From an uncultured Thermoguttaceae bacterium (GTDB lineage: Bacteria > Planctomycetota > Planctomycetia > Pirellulales > Thermoguttaceae), in contig CALIRO010000023.1 in NCBI GenBank assembly GCA_938042245.1, positions 1 through 60,148 on the forward strand: DNA of 60,148 nucleotides, given 5' to 3'. Under the pieces are notes generated by a model that saw only the letters and a program-made list of their open reading frames with translations, was not told the DNA's origin and did not search any database. Each line of letters begins with the position of its first letter. Within the stretch, counting starts at the first letter, position 1. Below, piece by piece: positions 45,831 to 55,229 of this stretch. The position numbers and the translations under genes were made by a program.

Positions 45831-46877
45831 ATGCCTTACGGCGCCATCGGTCCGATCGCCATCCATTTGCCGCAGCGTGCTGAGGATAACCAGCAGCTTG
45901 CAGCCGAGTTTCCTAAATGGAACATGGCAGCCATTTGTGAGAAGACCGGCATCCGGCGTCGCTATATTGCTGGGCCGGAGGAATGTGCTTCGGACCTAGG
46001 GGTAGCGGCGGCGGAGAAGCTGTTTCGGAGCTACGGGATTGACCGGGCCTCGATCGACTTTTTGCTTTTATGCACCCAGACGCCGGACTATCCGCTGCCG
46101 ACGACGGCCTGTCTGATGCAAGCGCGGCTTGGGTTGCCGACCCGCTGTGGGGCGTTGGATTTTAACCTGGGTTGTTCTGGATTTGTGTATGGGTTGGCGT
46201 TGGCCGACGGATTGATTCAAAGCGGGGCGGCTGAGCGGGTGCTTCTGATTACGGCAGAAACCTACTCTAAATATATTCATCCAACGGATCGGTCGCTTCG
46301 GCCGATTTTCGGCGATGGGGCGGCCGCCACGTTGATTGAAGCCCATCCCCAGCGCTCGTTAGAAGCCTTTGTCTTTGGCACGGACGGTCGAGGCGGCCCG
46401 ACCCTCATGGTGGCCGACGGCGGAGCTCGACCGCTGGATCATGCCCTTCGGCCCACCAAACGGCATCGCTGGCCAAGCCGACTGTTTATGGACGGCCCAG
46501 AACTGGTCAAATTTACCCTCCATGTCGTGCCCCCCATGGTCGAACAGATTCTAAAGCAAACCGGCCTGTGCCGGGAACAAATCGACTTCTTCCTCCTTCA
46601 TCAGGCAACCGCCATGATGCTGGAGCAACTTCGGCATCGTCTCCACCTGGCGGAAAAGCAAGTGCCCATCAACCTGCAAAACTATGGCAATACGGTCTCC
46701 TCGACCGTGCCGATGTTGATTTACGATCTGCGGGCCTCAGGAGAACTTCGACCGGGACGGCGGTCGATGCTGATCGGCTATGGGGTGGGACTTTCCTGGG
46801 CGGGCTGTCTGTGGACGGAAACTTGGCAGGCCGATCCAGCCGTCCCGCCTCCGGATCCCTTGGCCCCGGTGCAGTAA
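45831..46877 (+). CDS. 3-oxoacyl-ACP synthase III family protein (FabH-like)
   Basis: The 348-residue thiolase-fold enzyme has the KAS III layout: CEKTGIRRRYI near residue 35, LLLCTQTPDYPLPTTACLMQ near 82, the nucleophile Cys in NLGCSGFVYGLALADG near 112, and HQAT near 262 and YGNTVSSTVP near 292 for the His and Asn. HQAT replaces the more common HQAN. It could prime fatty acid synthesis or act in a special pathway such as hydrocarbon or secondary lipid synthesis. It stands alone, without fabD, acpP or fabG. The N-terminus lacks the usual nonpolar strand-helix length of FabH, so substrate is uncertain. Confidence 0.85.
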   Translation: MPYGAIGPIAIHLPQRAEDNQQLAAEFPKWNMAAICEKTGIRRRYIAGPEECASDLGVAAAEKLFRSYGIDRASIDFLLLCTQTPDYPLPTTACLMQARLGLPTRCGALDFNLGCSGFVYGLALADGLIQSGAAERVLLITAETYSKYIHPTDRSLRPIFGDGAAATLIEAHPQRSLEAFVFGTDGRGGPTLMVADGGARPLDHALRPTKRHRWPSRLFMDGPELVKFTLHVVPPMVEQILKQTGLCREQIDFFLLHQATAMMLEQLRHRLHLAEKQVPINLQNYGNTVSSTVPMLIYDLRASGELRPGRRSMLIGYGVGLSWAGCLWTETWQADPAVPPPDPLAPVQ

Positions 46878-47198
46878 ATCTCCAAGGCCACCCAAACGCT
46901 GCCTCCACCGGTTGCCTCGAAGCCTTGTTATGGTATTCGGCTGCTTTAGGGAATGCCTTCCGATGGCAAACCCAGAGCCATCAAAAGCTTCGGAAAACTA
47001 CCTTATATGTACGAAATTATATAATCCCTAGTTCCTTTTCGCGGAACTTCGCTGCGGCTGCGCTGTGGGGTTTAAGATGCTAGAATTGGTGGAATAGGTG
47101 TAGGGCGATTGGGCAATAGCCCACTGGGATTTCTGTAAAACCAGGGGAAATCCCGATGGATAGAAGCTTCCTGGGGATGATGTGCTAGGGGGTTGGAG
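46878..47198. other. Intergenic region, nothing notable
   Basis: No gene, repeat or hairpin stands out between the KAS III gene and the SDR gene, apart from TTCGCGGAACTTCGC, a short repeated stretch near 47037. Confidence 0.5.
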
Positions 47199-48209
47199 AT
47201 GCAGACACGGAAACGGATTTTGGTTACTGGAGGGGCAGGGTTTTTGGGGTCTTATTTGTGCGAACGGCTGGTGGAGGAGGGGCATGACGTCATCTGCCTA
47301 GATAATTTCTTCACCAGTCAAAAATCGAACGTGGAGCATCTGTTGGGTCGGCCCAATTTTGAGCTGATCCGGCATGATATTACTTTGCCGATCTATTTGG
47401 AGGTGGATGAGATTTACAATTTGGCCTGTCCGGCAGCGCCCGGCCATTATCAATATAATCCGATTAAGACGATGAAGACTTCGGTCTTGGGGGCGATTCA
47501 TGTATTGGGGATGGCCAAGCGGTGCCGAGCCAAGGTCTTACAGGCTTCCACCAGCGAAGTTTACGGCGATCCGGAAGTGCATCCGCAGCCGGAGAGCTAT
47601 CGGGGCGCTGTCAACCCGATCGGGCCCCGGGCTTGCTACGACGAGGGCAAACGGGCTGCGGAAACTTTGTTTATGGACTACCACCGGATGCACGGCCTGC
47701 GGATAAAGATCGTGCGGATCTTCAATACCTACGGACCTCGGATGCATCCGTTTGACGGTCGGGTGGTATCGAATTTCATCCGGCAAGCGCTTCAGGGGGA
47801 GCCGATTACCATCTTCGGCGACGGCAGTCAAACCCGCTCCTTCTGCTACCGGGACGACATGGTCGAAGGGATCATCCGGATGATGGAAAGCCCGGACGAT
47901 TTCATCGGTCCGGTGAACTTGGGCAATCCGGAGGAGATTTCGGTCCGGCAGTTGGCGGAGTTGATACGGGAATTGACCGGTTCGAAATCGCCGCTTGTGT
48001 ACTTGCCGGCGCCGCCGGACGATCCGGTGCAACGCCGACCGGACATCAGTTTGGCTCAGACCCGACTGGGATGGACTCCGAAGGTGCCTCTGCCCGAAGG
48101 GCTACAGCGCACGATTGAGTGGTTTCGGTCGATCCGGTTGAGCGATTATCGGCCGCCTACCCCGAACTATGGTCCGCCGTGGGTCCCGCCCCGCCAGCCA
48201 TCCCAATAA
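47199..48209 (+). CDS. UDP-glucuronate decarboxylase (UDP-xylose synthase)
   Basis: The 336-residue extended SDR enzyme oxidatively decarboxylates UDP-glucuronate to UDP-xylose. The NAD site is [12 protein letters not shown] near residue 9, then [15 protein letters not shown] near 35 and [24 protein letters not shown]. The catalytic region reads [17 protein letters not shown] near 115 and [16 protein letters not shown] near 140 with the YxxxK pair. [21 protein letters not shown] near 170 and [17 protein letters not shown] near 208 are typical of UXS. The ATG at 47199 follows GGGGGTTGGAG; a TTG at 47193 is two codons earlier. It supplies xylose for surface glycans. Confidence 0.93.
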   Translation: MQTRKRILVTGGAGFLGSYLCERLVEEGHDVICLDNFFTSQKSNVEHLLGRPNFELIRHDITLPIYLEVDEIYNLACPAAPGHYQYNPIKTMKTSVLGAIHVLGMAKRCRAKVLQASTSEVYGDPEVHPQPESYRGAVNPIGPRACYDEGKRAAETLFMDYHRMHGLRIKIVRIFNTYGPRMHPFDGRVVSNFIRQALQGEPITIFGDGSQTRSFCYRDDMVEGIIRMMESPDDFIGPVNLGNPEEISVRQLAELIRELTGSKSPLVYLPAPPDDPVQRRPDISLAQTRLGWTPKVPLPEGLQRTIEWFRSIRLSDYRPPTPNYGPPWVPPRQPSQ

Positions 48210-48215
48210 ATAACA

Positions 48216-48262
48216 TACCCCAGCACCCGGCAGCGACGGCGCCGGGCGCCAGCCGTGGGGTA
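48216..48262. terminator. Nested hairpin between convergent genes
   Basis: TACCCCA (48216-48222) pairs with TGGGGTA (48256-48262), and inside it CCCGGC (48226-48231) pairs with GCCGGG (48241-48246). It fills the 66-bp gap between two convergent genes and could serve both as a transcription stop. No T-run follows. Confidence 0.5.
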
Positions 48263-48275
48263 AGCCAAGCTGCCC

Positions 48276-49577
48276 TTATCGGATGACTTCACAGTCCGGC
48301 AAGGCTTCTTTGAGGTGAGCGGCCCCTTGTTCGCTGACCTGAGTGAGGCTGACATTAACCGACCGGAGATTTTTCAAGGCTTTCAGCTGCAGGAGGCCTT
48401 CGTCGGTAATGCCGGCGTTTTCTTTTAAGTCGATTTCCCGTAGCGACGGGATCTGAGCCAAGTACTTCAGCCCCGTATCGTTGATGCCCGAATCCTGGAG
48501 GCCCAGGATTTCCAGTTGGCTAAGTGCCGCCAAATGCCGAAGCCCTTCGTTGGTGATTTTGGTATGCCAGAGGTTTAGTTTCTTCAGACTAGGCAATTTC
48601 GCCAGATGCTGGAGGGCTTCATCGGTAACCGGGGATTCACTCAGGTCCAATCGCCAGAGGTCTTTGGCCTGAGCCAGATGGACCAGACCTTTTCCGGTAA
48701 TCGGCAAGCCGCGCAGGCCCAGTTGCTTCAGCTTCGGGAAGGCACGCAAATGAGCCAGCCCCTCGTCGGTAACGCCGCTTCGGAGCAGGTTGAGGTCTTC
48801 GAGATTTTTCAACGTGGTCAATTGCCGGAAACCTTCGTCTGTAATGCGGGTATCTTCCAGAGCCAGGCCGGTCAGATTGGTCATCTGGGCAATGACGGCC
48901 ATGCCGGCATCATCGACTCGGTTGGTACGGAGTTTGAGATCTTTCAAGGTGGTTTTTAAGGGAAGGAGATATTCCAAGCCTTGATTACTGATTTGGACAC
49001 ATCCCCGGAGGTCCAAGGCCCGAAGTTTTTTTAGATTCTTCAGATGCACCAGGCCGGCGTCGGTCAGGTTATTATACATAAGTACCAAATGGGTGAGATT
49101 GGGCAATTTGGCGATTTGCTCCAAGGCGGCGTCGGTCATTTTCGGCGTGCGCCGGAGATTGAGCTTTTTGAGTTGCTGCAGCTGCACCAGCTCAGCCACG
49201 CCGAGATTGTCGATCTCGGTATTCTCCAGGGTCAGGTCTTCCAATTGATGGAGGGCCTGTAAATGTTTAGCGCCGGCATTGGTGATGTTGGCGCCCCAGA
49301 GCACCAGGCGGCGGAGATCCCGCAGCCGGGCAATCAGCGCTAGATCCTCGTCCGAGGTCCGGCACAAAGCCAGATCGACTTCAACGATCCGGCCTTCGGC
49401 GTCTTTTTGAATCCAGCCGCCCAAAGCGTCGATCCGCTCCAGGATCGTCTGAAGGTCGGGTTCTTTCGGTAGGCTCTGACCGGCCAGTCCGAGCCCGGCC
49501 AGAGCACCTATGCCACCTAAAACCATGCAAATGGCTGGTCTCATAGTCGTCATGGGGCCGCTGAAAACTTTTCGCAT
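48276..49577 (-). CDS. Exported leucine-rich repeat protein
   Basis: The ATG chosen follows AGGAGA and gives 433 residues with a signal peptide or anchor (hydrophobic residues about 15-33). From about residue 75 to the end there are some 14 leucine-rich repeats of 23-25 residues, with the pattern LxxLxLxxTxITDEGLxHLxxLxxL typical of the large planctomycete LRR families related to F-box-type and GALA repeats. No other domain is present. Such proteins probably bind partners in the periplasm or at the membrane. The gene is convergent with UDP-xylose synthase. Confidence 0.88.
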   Translation of the reverse strand: MRKVFSGPMTTMRPAICMVLGGIGALAGLGLAGQSLPKEPDLQTILERIDALGGWIQKDAEGRIVEVDLALCRTSDEDLALIARLRDLRRLVLWGANITNAGAKHLQALHQLEDLTLENTEIDNLGVAELVQLQQLKKLNLRRTPKMTDAALEQIAKLPNLTHLVLMYNNLTDAGLVHLKNLKKLRALDLRGCVQISNQGLEYLLPLKTTLKDLKLRTNRVDDAGMAVIAQMTNLTGLALEDTRITDEGFRQLTTLKNLEDLNLLRSGVTDEGLAHLRAFPKLKQLGLRGLPITGKGLVHLAQAKDLWRLDLSESPVTDEALQHLAKLPSLKKLNLWHTKITNEGLRHLAALSQLEILGLQDSGINDTGLKYLAQIPSLREIDLKENAGITDEGLLQLKALKNLRSVNVSLTQVSEQGAAHLKEALPDCEVIR

Positions 49578-49996
49578 CGGAAGTCTCCTATTGGCTCGAA
49601 CCCACAAACCACAAACCACCTCTCACCCTCCGGGGAACCTTTCCTCCATGGGAAGAAAATCGCTGATTACGGAGGGGGCAGAAGTGGTTTGTTCCCATAG
49701 CGAATTGGTCCGGTCGATTGCCGTGTTGCTAAACCCAGACTATCTAATATACTTTAGATTTTGGTGGGAGAAAAGCCTCGGCAACGAATACGTATCGCTG
49801 GGGAGTTGATAGCCTGGGGCCGGTTTGGCTAGCCGGCTCTCGGCTGGAGAAATGCTCCAAAGATTTGGGAAAATTGACCCGGCCAGCCGTCTATGGCATA
49901 CTAACAGAACCAACCCATACCGTGGGCAACAGGGCCAACGAATGGTTTTGGATACGTATGAACATTTTATGTCCTTGCTTACCAAAGGAGCATCCG
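49578..49996. other. Divergent intergenic region, nothing notable
   Basis: This gap separates the divergent LRR and isomerase-like genes. It must hold both promoters but no clear pair was identified and no repeat was seen. Confidence 0.45.
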
Positions 49997-50953
49997 ATGC
50001 ACCGACGGGATTTTCTGATTTCTAGCGGGGCTGCTGGGTTAGGCCTCCACCTGGCAAGCCGACTGCACGCTCAAGAATGGAAGACCAAATTATACAAGGC
50101 CCTCATCGGCAAACCAGCCGAAGAAACCTTTCGCGCTTGGAAAGCCGCCGGCTTCGACGGCATGGAAACTACCGAATGGAACGTCAGCCCGGCCCAGGCC
50201 GAAAAGGCACGCCGATTGGCCGAAAAGTTCGGCATGAAAATCCACAGCGTTCTTCGCGGCTGGACCAATTTCAACGCCGCAGACCCTGAGAAAGTCAAAG
50301 CCGACATCCAAAGCGTCGAAACCGCCCTGAAGGCGGCCGAAGCCTACGGAGCCGATGCGGTGCTCTTGGTGCCGTGCCGAGTCGGCCCGCCAGGCATGAC
50401 CATCCCGGAACCCTGGGAGTTCGACATCGAGTTCGACGAGAAGACCGGCCACGTCAAACGGGTCGTCCAAGGCGACAACACCAAACACGCCGAATATATC
50501 AAAGCCCATAATCACGCCATCGACACGTCTCGAGCAGCGGTCGAAAAGCTCATCCCCACTGCGGAAAAGACCAAGGTGCCGATTGCCCTAGAGAATGTCT
50601 GGAACAACCTTTGGGTGTTGCCGGACATCTTCGCGCATTTTGTCCGGTCGTTTGAAAGCCCCTGGGTGCGGGCTTATTTTGACATCGGCAATCACGTCAA
50701 GTACGCCCCGCCGGAAAAATGGATCCGCACCCTGGGCAGCCTGATCGTCAAGTGCCATGTGAAGGACTTCCTGCTGAATCCAGACGGTCGTGGCGGCAAG
50801 TTCGTTCATCCCAGAGACGGAAGCGTCAACTGGCCGGAAGTACGCAAAGCCCTGGACGAAGTCGGCTACAACGGCTGGCTGACCATCGAAGACGGCGGCC
50901 TCTCCTTGGAAGAGTTCAGCCGACGCCTGGACCTGATCATCGCCGGAAAGTAA
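49997..50953 (+). CDS. Tat-exported sugar phosphate isomerase/epimerase-like protein
   Basis: The start MHRRDFLISSGAAGLGLHLA follows AAAGGAG and is a twin-arginine-type signal (residues 1-25). The 318-residue product has the xylose isomerase-like TIM barrel: GFDGMETTEWN near residue 50, GADAVLLVPCRVG near 118, IALENVWNN near 195, the metal-site region FDIGNHVKYAPPEKWI near 228, CHVKDFLLN near 252 and GWLTIEDGG near 295. Family members isomerise or epimerise sugars or their derivatives. It lies just upstream of an exported Gfo/Idh/MocA gene, a pairing frequent in planctomycetes and suggesting use of an unusual sugar. Confidence 0.88.
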   Translation: MHRRDFLISSGAAGLGLHLASRLHAQEWKTKLYKALIGKPAEETFRAWKAAGFDGMETTEWNVSPAQAEKARRLAEKFGMKIHSVLRGWTNFNAADPEKVKADIQSVETALKAAEAYGADAVLLVPCRVGPPGMTIPEPWEFDIEFDEKTGHVKRVVQGDNTKHAEYIKAHNHAIDTSRAAVEKLIPTAEKTKVPIALENVWNNLWVLPDIFAHFVRSFESPWVRAYFDIGNHVKYAPPEKWIRTLGSLIVKCHVKDFLLNPDGRGGKFVHPRDGSVNWPEVRKALDEVGYNGWLTIEDGGLSLEEFSRRLDLIIAGK

Positions 50954-51009
50954 AAGAAAGGTGTCAGTTCCGCCGATTGGATTAGGTTCCGGTTTTTAGG
51001 CACAACGCC

Positions 51010-51118
51010 CTTGAGTGTCATCCCAGCGGAAGCGGCAGTCCAGAGAACAAAAATTCATTAAAAAATGGACTGCTGCTTAGAAACACTTTAGTACACCATT
51101 CGGCTGAACTGTTTCAGA
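51010..51118. repeat. MITE-like fragment upstream of the oxidoreductase gene
   Basis: A GCGGCAGTCCAGAG piece near 51032 is mirrored by ATGGACTGCTGCTTAG near 51065, and ACCATTCGGCTGAACTGTTTC at 51095-51115 matches the right end of the element at 43339-43360. It occupies most of the gap before the oxidoreductase gene. Confidence 0.6.
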
Positions 51119-51180
51119 CAAGGCAATTATCCCGGAAGTATCCTCAGACATAACTGGCCCTGTGGAAAGGAGACTTTACT

Positions 51181-52311
51181 ATGTACCGTTGGTGGAGTCT
51201 GGTAGTGTCGCTTAGCAAATCGGCTTTATGGATATTTGCGGTTGGGCTTGGGGCCGGAGGGCTGTTGGCCTCGGCAAACCGGATGCTGCTTGGCGCAGAC
51301 GAAAAGCCGTCGGCCAGCCCGACCGCTCCAGTCGTCCCTGCTACGGAAGCTGAGCCCCAACAAACCCTTCAGCCTGCCAGCCAGCAACAAAAGGTCCTCC
51401 GGGCCGGCATGATCGGTCTGACCACCTCCCATGTGATTGCTTTTACCAACCTGATCAACGACCCGAAGGCAACCGGTCCGATGGCCCAGGTGGAAGTCGT
51501 GGCCGGTTTTCCCGGCGGCGTCCAGGACAATCCGGCCAGTTGGGACCGTCGGCCCAAATATACCGAGGAGCTTCGCCAAAAAGGGATCCGCATCTATGAC
51601 TCCATTCCGGAAATGCTCCGGGATGTGGATGTGGTGCTATTGGAGGAAGTCGATGGCCGACCGCATCTAGAGTGGGCCAAGCCAGTCATCGAAGCCGGTA
51701 AACCCCTTTTTATCGATAAACCCTTAGCGGGCAACTTGGCCGACTGCATCGAAATCTTCCAACTGGCCAAAGAAAAAGGAGTCCCTTGCTTTTCCAGCTC
51801 ATCGCTTCGGTTTGGCTGGGGCCTGGAAGAAATTCGGGAAGGACGGAGCCGGTTTGGTAAAGTGAAAAAATGTATTGCTTGGAGCCCGATGTCCATCGAG
51901 CCGCACCATCCCGACCTCTATTGGTACGGCATCCACGGCGTAGAGATATTGTTTACGATCATGGGTCCCGGCTGCCAGACGGTTACTCGGGAAGGCCCGG
52001 AAAAAGTCGTCGGCGTCTGGAAAGACGGGCGCATCGGTATCTTTGAAGCTCGGAAAGGCTACGGCGCCTACGTCGAAGGCGACAAAGAAAGCGGCGAGGT
52101 GGGCAAATACCCCGGCTACAAAGGCCTGGTGGAAGAAATCTGCAAGTTTTTCCTCACTGGCAAGCCGCCCGTAAGCATGGAAGAAACCCTGGAAATCTAT
52201 ACCTTTATGTCTGCCGCCGACGAGAGCAAGGCCCAGGGCGGCAAACCCGTCCAAATGGAACAAGTGTACCAGAAAGCCCTCCAACAAGTCCAAGCCCGCC
52301 GGAAAAAGTAA
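51181..52311 (+). CDS. Exported Gfo/Idh/MocA-family oxidoreductase
   Basis: The 376-residue protein starts with a hydrophobic signal or anchor (residues about 5-32), then a Ser/Pro/Gln-rich linker. The Rossmann domain begins VLRAGMIGLTTSHVIAFTN near residue 72; the usual GxGxxG is replaced by GLTTSH, so cofactor binding is uncertain. PLFIDKPLAGNLADCIEIF near 178 is the conserved EKP-like motif, with Asp for Glu. The second domain contains YWYGIHGVEILFTIMGPG near 250 with the catalytic-type His. It follows the isomerase/epimerase-like gene by 227 bp and both probably act on sugars outside the cytoplasm. The ATG follows AAAGGAGA. Confidence 0.87.
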   Translation: MYRWWSLVVSLSKSALWIFAVGLGAGGLLASANRMLLGADEKPSASPTAPVVPATEAEPQQTLQPASQQQKVLRAGMIGLTTSHVIAFTNLINDPKATGPMAQVEVVAGFPGGVQDNPASWDRRPKYTEELRQKGIRIYDSIPEMLRDVDVVLLEEVDGRPHLEWAKPVIEAGKPLFIDKPLAGNLADCIEIFQLAKEKGVPCFSSSSLRFGWGLEEIREGRSRFGKVKKCIAWSPMSIEPHHPDLYWYGIHGVEILFTIMGPGCQTVTREGPEKVVGVWKDGRIGIFEARKGYGAYVEGDKESGEVGKYPGYKGLVEEICKFFLTGKPPVSMEETLEIYTFMSAADESKAQGGKPVQMEQVYQKALQQVQARRKK

Positions 52312-52417
52312 TAATTGGTATTCCCCCCGCTTGTTTGGCAATGAGCATCGAGGCTCCTCACCCGGCTAGCCTGACGGTTGGCCGGCCTCTCCCACCCGGG
52401 CAGCGGCGAATGGTCTC

Positions 52418-52460
52418 CTCTCCCCACTGTGGGAGAGGGGAAGCCGGGCGAAAGCCCGGC
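52418..52460. terminator. Two adjacent hairpins between convergent genes
   Basis: CTCTCCC (52418-52424) pairs with GGGAGAG (52431-52437). Immediately after, GCCGGGC (52443-52449) pairs with GCCCGGC (52454-52460) across a GAAA tetraloop. They lie between the rightward oxidoreductase gene and the leftward Gln-rich protein gene and may stop transcription from both sides. The first hairpin belongs to the dispersed CCCTCTCCC family. Confidence 0.6.
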
Positions 52461-52585
52461 GGCGTGAGGGGGGCCTGGAACTGGGCTGCCACCTCCGGGG
52501 GAATGATATTGAACAACGGATCCCCGCTCGGGCAGAAAGCCTGGGGGACATCAGTTCTCTTCGGCCAAAAGAACGCCGATGTTAC

Positions 52586-53143
52586 TTATCTTATGTGGAT
52601 CGGAGGGGTGAACGAAGGGGTGGGAATCCGAATACTCGGCGTCATGGGCTGAATACTCGGCGAAGGCATCCGGAAGGGGGTCTGCAGCCGCTGAAGGCCT
52701 TCTTGCTGACGCTGGGACTGCCAACGGAAATACTGAAGGCTCTGTTCGGTTTGTTGCTGGAGCCGTCGAAGCCCCTCTTGTTGCCGTTGGGACTCTTGCT
52801 GGAAATATCGACCGGCCTGTTCGGCTTGTTCCCGCATTTGTCCAAGCTGTTGCCGGGACCAATTCCAATCTCCAATGCCCGGGGCCGTCCAATAATCGGA
52901 AGGCCGAGGGTCTGGGATATATCTCTGGTTGCTCCGGAATTGTTCACCGGAACTTTCAGGAATCCGCCAGGAAGGCTCGCGGTATGCGGAGGAGGCCGTT
53001 TCTTGGGAGACCGTCGGAACAGTTTGGTTGAGGCGGATCCAGCGACGCCGCCGGGGGCCTGCTTCGGCCAACTCAGGCCAAACCAAGCCTACCACCAGCG
53101 CCAGGACTACCCCTCCTTTCGGCACATGGCGAAGCGCACCCAT
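52586..53143 (-). CDS. Small exported Gln-rich coiled-coil protein
   Basis: The start follows AAGGAGAGG and gives 185 residues with a signal peptide (hydrophobic residues about 9-24, ending AEA). Residues about 85-150 are a Gln-rich coiled coil made of two related blocks, each with YFQQESQRQQEGLRRLQ-like text. The C-terminus is Pro/Ser/Ile-rich (PTPSFTPPIHIR). No family is recognised. It could be a periplasmic structural or adhesive protein. It is divergent from surE across a long gap. Confidence 0.65.
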   Translation of the reverse strand: MGALRHVPKGGVVLALVVGLVWPELAEAGPRRRRWIRLNQTVPTVSQETASSAYREPSWRIPESSGEQFRSNQRYIPDPRPSDYWTAPGIGDWNWSRQQLGQMREQAEQAGRYFQQESQRQQEGLRRLQQQTEQSLQYFRWQSQRQQEGLQRLQTPFRMPSPSIQPMTPSIRIPTPSFTPPIHIR

Positions 53144-54012
53144 AAACCCTCTCCTTTCCTGAAAACGGTCCAGAAAGCCCAAAACCTTACGTTTCCCTTT
53201 GGCTCTGGGGAAACCTTTTCCGGTAGGAAGGCCCGCACAAGGGCGAAAAAACCCATCATAAGGGGTAAAATCTGCTAACTCCGGAGGACTTTTCGCCGGA
53301 AGTTTTCCCTTTTAGAAAAGTGGTCCCCAATGGCGGAAATCTATTTTCACTCGTCTTGTCTGGCCAGAGAGGTTTGGGGAATACGTAAAAGCTTCTTCCT
53401 TTTGGATCCCGCCTTCCACCTCTTTCCCACTTGGCGCTTCTAAAGGTACTGCCGCTCGGAAATGACTTTTCCATTGTATCCTTAGGTGCTCTCCCTGACA
53501 ACTGGCTCAATTGTTTTTTAAAATGGGATGGATTGACGGAATGCCATAAGGGGAATACTTTAAGGAATTTTGGGAACCTTTGAATAATTTAAAGTAGCTA
53601 TTTTTACACTATTTCGGAACCTCCGTTAATAGCCCCAACATATCGTGGCGCTGCCAACATTAGACTCAATATATACTGCCCAGCATTGGGAACCGATAGG
53701 CAAAGGAATGGATCGAATATTCATAAAGTTCATGTGATGTTCAGGATTTGGCAGAGCTTCCTTTGGTATCCGGAGAGATTTAATAATAGAAGATGGGTCG
53801 AGGGGGAGCGAGCTTGCTTTTTCTCACGGGGGCGAATTCAGGTTTGCCGCTTGGACCGAAACAAATACGCGTTTTTCACGTCACCTGTCCGGTGGATATG
53901 GGAGGGGGTTGATCCGGCGGAGTCCCGAATTGGGAGGCTTTGGACACTCGGTAGTCGGGCAGAATCATTGGGGATGGGTTCATTTCTCCTTTCGAAAGGG
54001 GACCGGTAGCTC
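53144..54012. other. Long divergent intergenic region with element copy B
   Basis: This 870-bp gap has no convincing gene. Element copy B fills 53563-53761. A 107-codon frame at 53686-54009 begins inside the element and shows no family feature. GTACTGCCGCTCGGAAATG near 53449 is unremarkable. Confidence 0.55.
53563..53761 (+). repeat. ~190-bp dispersed intergenic element, copy B
   Basis: From 53591 to 53761 it aligns to copy A (31093-31262) with about 18 substitutions and one indel. The 28 bases before that differ more. It lies between divergent genes, whereas copy A lies between convergent and copy C between tandem genes, so it is not tied to one regulatory position. Confidence 0.9.
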
Positions 54013-54831
54013 GTGTTGATTTTGCTAACCAACGACGATGGCATTTATGCGCCGGGTTTGGCGGCGATGGAGCGGCAGTTGCGGCGATTGGGTCAGGTGT
54101 ATGTGGTGGCGCCGGCTACGGAACAAAGTGGCGTTGCCCATTCGATTACCTATTTGAAGCCGCTAACGGTCAAAGAAATCTATCGAGGTTCGCAGCGGTG
54201 GGGTTGGGCGGTCGATGGGAGCCCGGCCGATTGTGTGAAAATTGGGGTGGATCAGTTCTGCCCCCATCGGCCGGACTTAGTCGTCAGCGGCATTAATCTG
54301 GGCCTGAACGCAGGGATCAACGTGCTGTATTCGGGCACGGTGGCGGCGGCGGTGGAGGGGGCCTTCTACGGCATTACCAGTATTGCCGTCTCGCTCCAGT
54401 ACGACGAACATGCGGATTTTGATAAGGCGGCCTCCCTGGCCGTCCAGGTGATTGAGCAGGTACTTGGACAAAAAGGACCTGGACCAGAGCTATATAACCT
54501 AAACATACCTACATCAGCCCTCCGGAGCGGACGCCCAGAACTGCGCATCGTGCCGATGGATGTGGCCGCTCACAACGACCGGTTTGAACGGCGTCTGACC
54601 CCTTGGGGCCGACCATATTATTGGATCATCGGCCAGCCCCAGGGACCCTCCCAAGAAAAAGAGACCGATCTATCTGCTCTGGCCAAAGGCTACATGACGC
54701 TTACTCCGCTCGAATATGATTTGACCAAACTAACAGAACTAGAACGGATGCGAAGTTGGCAGTTTGAACTGTCGGTTGAGAAACCGCTGCCAGAGGACCC
54801 AGACGCCTTCCAGCCGCCGTATCTGCGATAG
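54013..54831 (+). CDS. surE: 5'-nucleotidase SurE
   Basis: The 272-residue metal-dependent phosphatase dephosphorylates nucleoside monophosphates and is linked to survival in stationary phase. The metal site LLTNDDGIYAPGL at residue 4, EQSGVAHSIT near 37, VVSGINLGLNAG near 96 and VLYSGTVAAAVEGAFYGI near 105 are all intact, and LYNLNIP near 160 follows. The start is GTG. It is divergent from the Gln-rich protein gene and convergent with a conserved hypothetical. Confidence 0.97.
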   Translation: MLILLTNDDGIYAPGLAAMERQLRRLGQVYVVAPATEQSGVAHSITYLKPLTVKEIYRGSQRWGWAVDGSPADCVKIGVDQFCPHRPDLVVSGINLGLNAGINVLYSGTVAAAVEGAFYGITSIAVSLQYDEHADFDKAASLAVQVIEQVLGQKGPGPELYNLNIPTSALRSGRPELRIVPMDVAAHNDRFERRLTPWGRPYYWIIGQPQGPSQEKETDLSALAKGYMTLTPLEYDLTKLTELERMRSWQFELSVEKPLPEDPDAFQPPYLR

Positions 54832-55229
54832 CAAACGATGCTACCGTCCGCTGTTCCGGGCTCGCCTGGGATACCATGGAAGCCCCATGGGGAATTCCCT
54901 CGAGTCCTTAGGAGCCAAAGCAATTTCTCCGCCCATCAGGAGCACCAGCGACTGATCGAGCAACGTCAAGGGGCAGAGACAAGGTAGGCTGGCCTCCCGT
55001 TTGCGCGGGAATGACAATAGGCGAGCGGCACGCCCAGGCTCCGGGGGCATCCCCTCACAGCCGGCTTGACCTTCGGCCAAGCCAGCCCCTCCCACAGTGG
55101 GGAGAGGCTCACCCTGTCATGCCTGCGAAAGCGGGTCCCCAGAAACTCCCTTCTTCCCCGGCGGAAGAAGGTTAGGGTAAGAGGGGCCTGTCAGTGCAGG
55201 CGTGACGTGCGCGCTGCGAAGAGGGCGAT
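54832..55229. other. Convergent intergenic region rich in dispersed repeats
   Basis: It holds a CGTTTGCGCGGGAATGAC motif near 54998, CTCCGGGGGCATCCCCTCAC near 55040, a CCCTCCCAC/GTGGGGAG hairpin near 55086-55108 and a CTTCTTCCCCGGCGGAAGAAG hairpin near 55149-55169. These may act as a two-way terminator for surE and the next gene. No gene is seen. Confidence 0.55.

Noticed and set aside
49590..49620. tRNA-like T-loop text GGCTCGAACCC
   Set aside because: No acceptor stem, anticodon arm or D arm can be drawn around it.
53686..54009. 107-residue frame upstream of surE
   Set aside because: It begins inside the repeated ~190-bp element and has no protein-like composition or ribosome-binding site.
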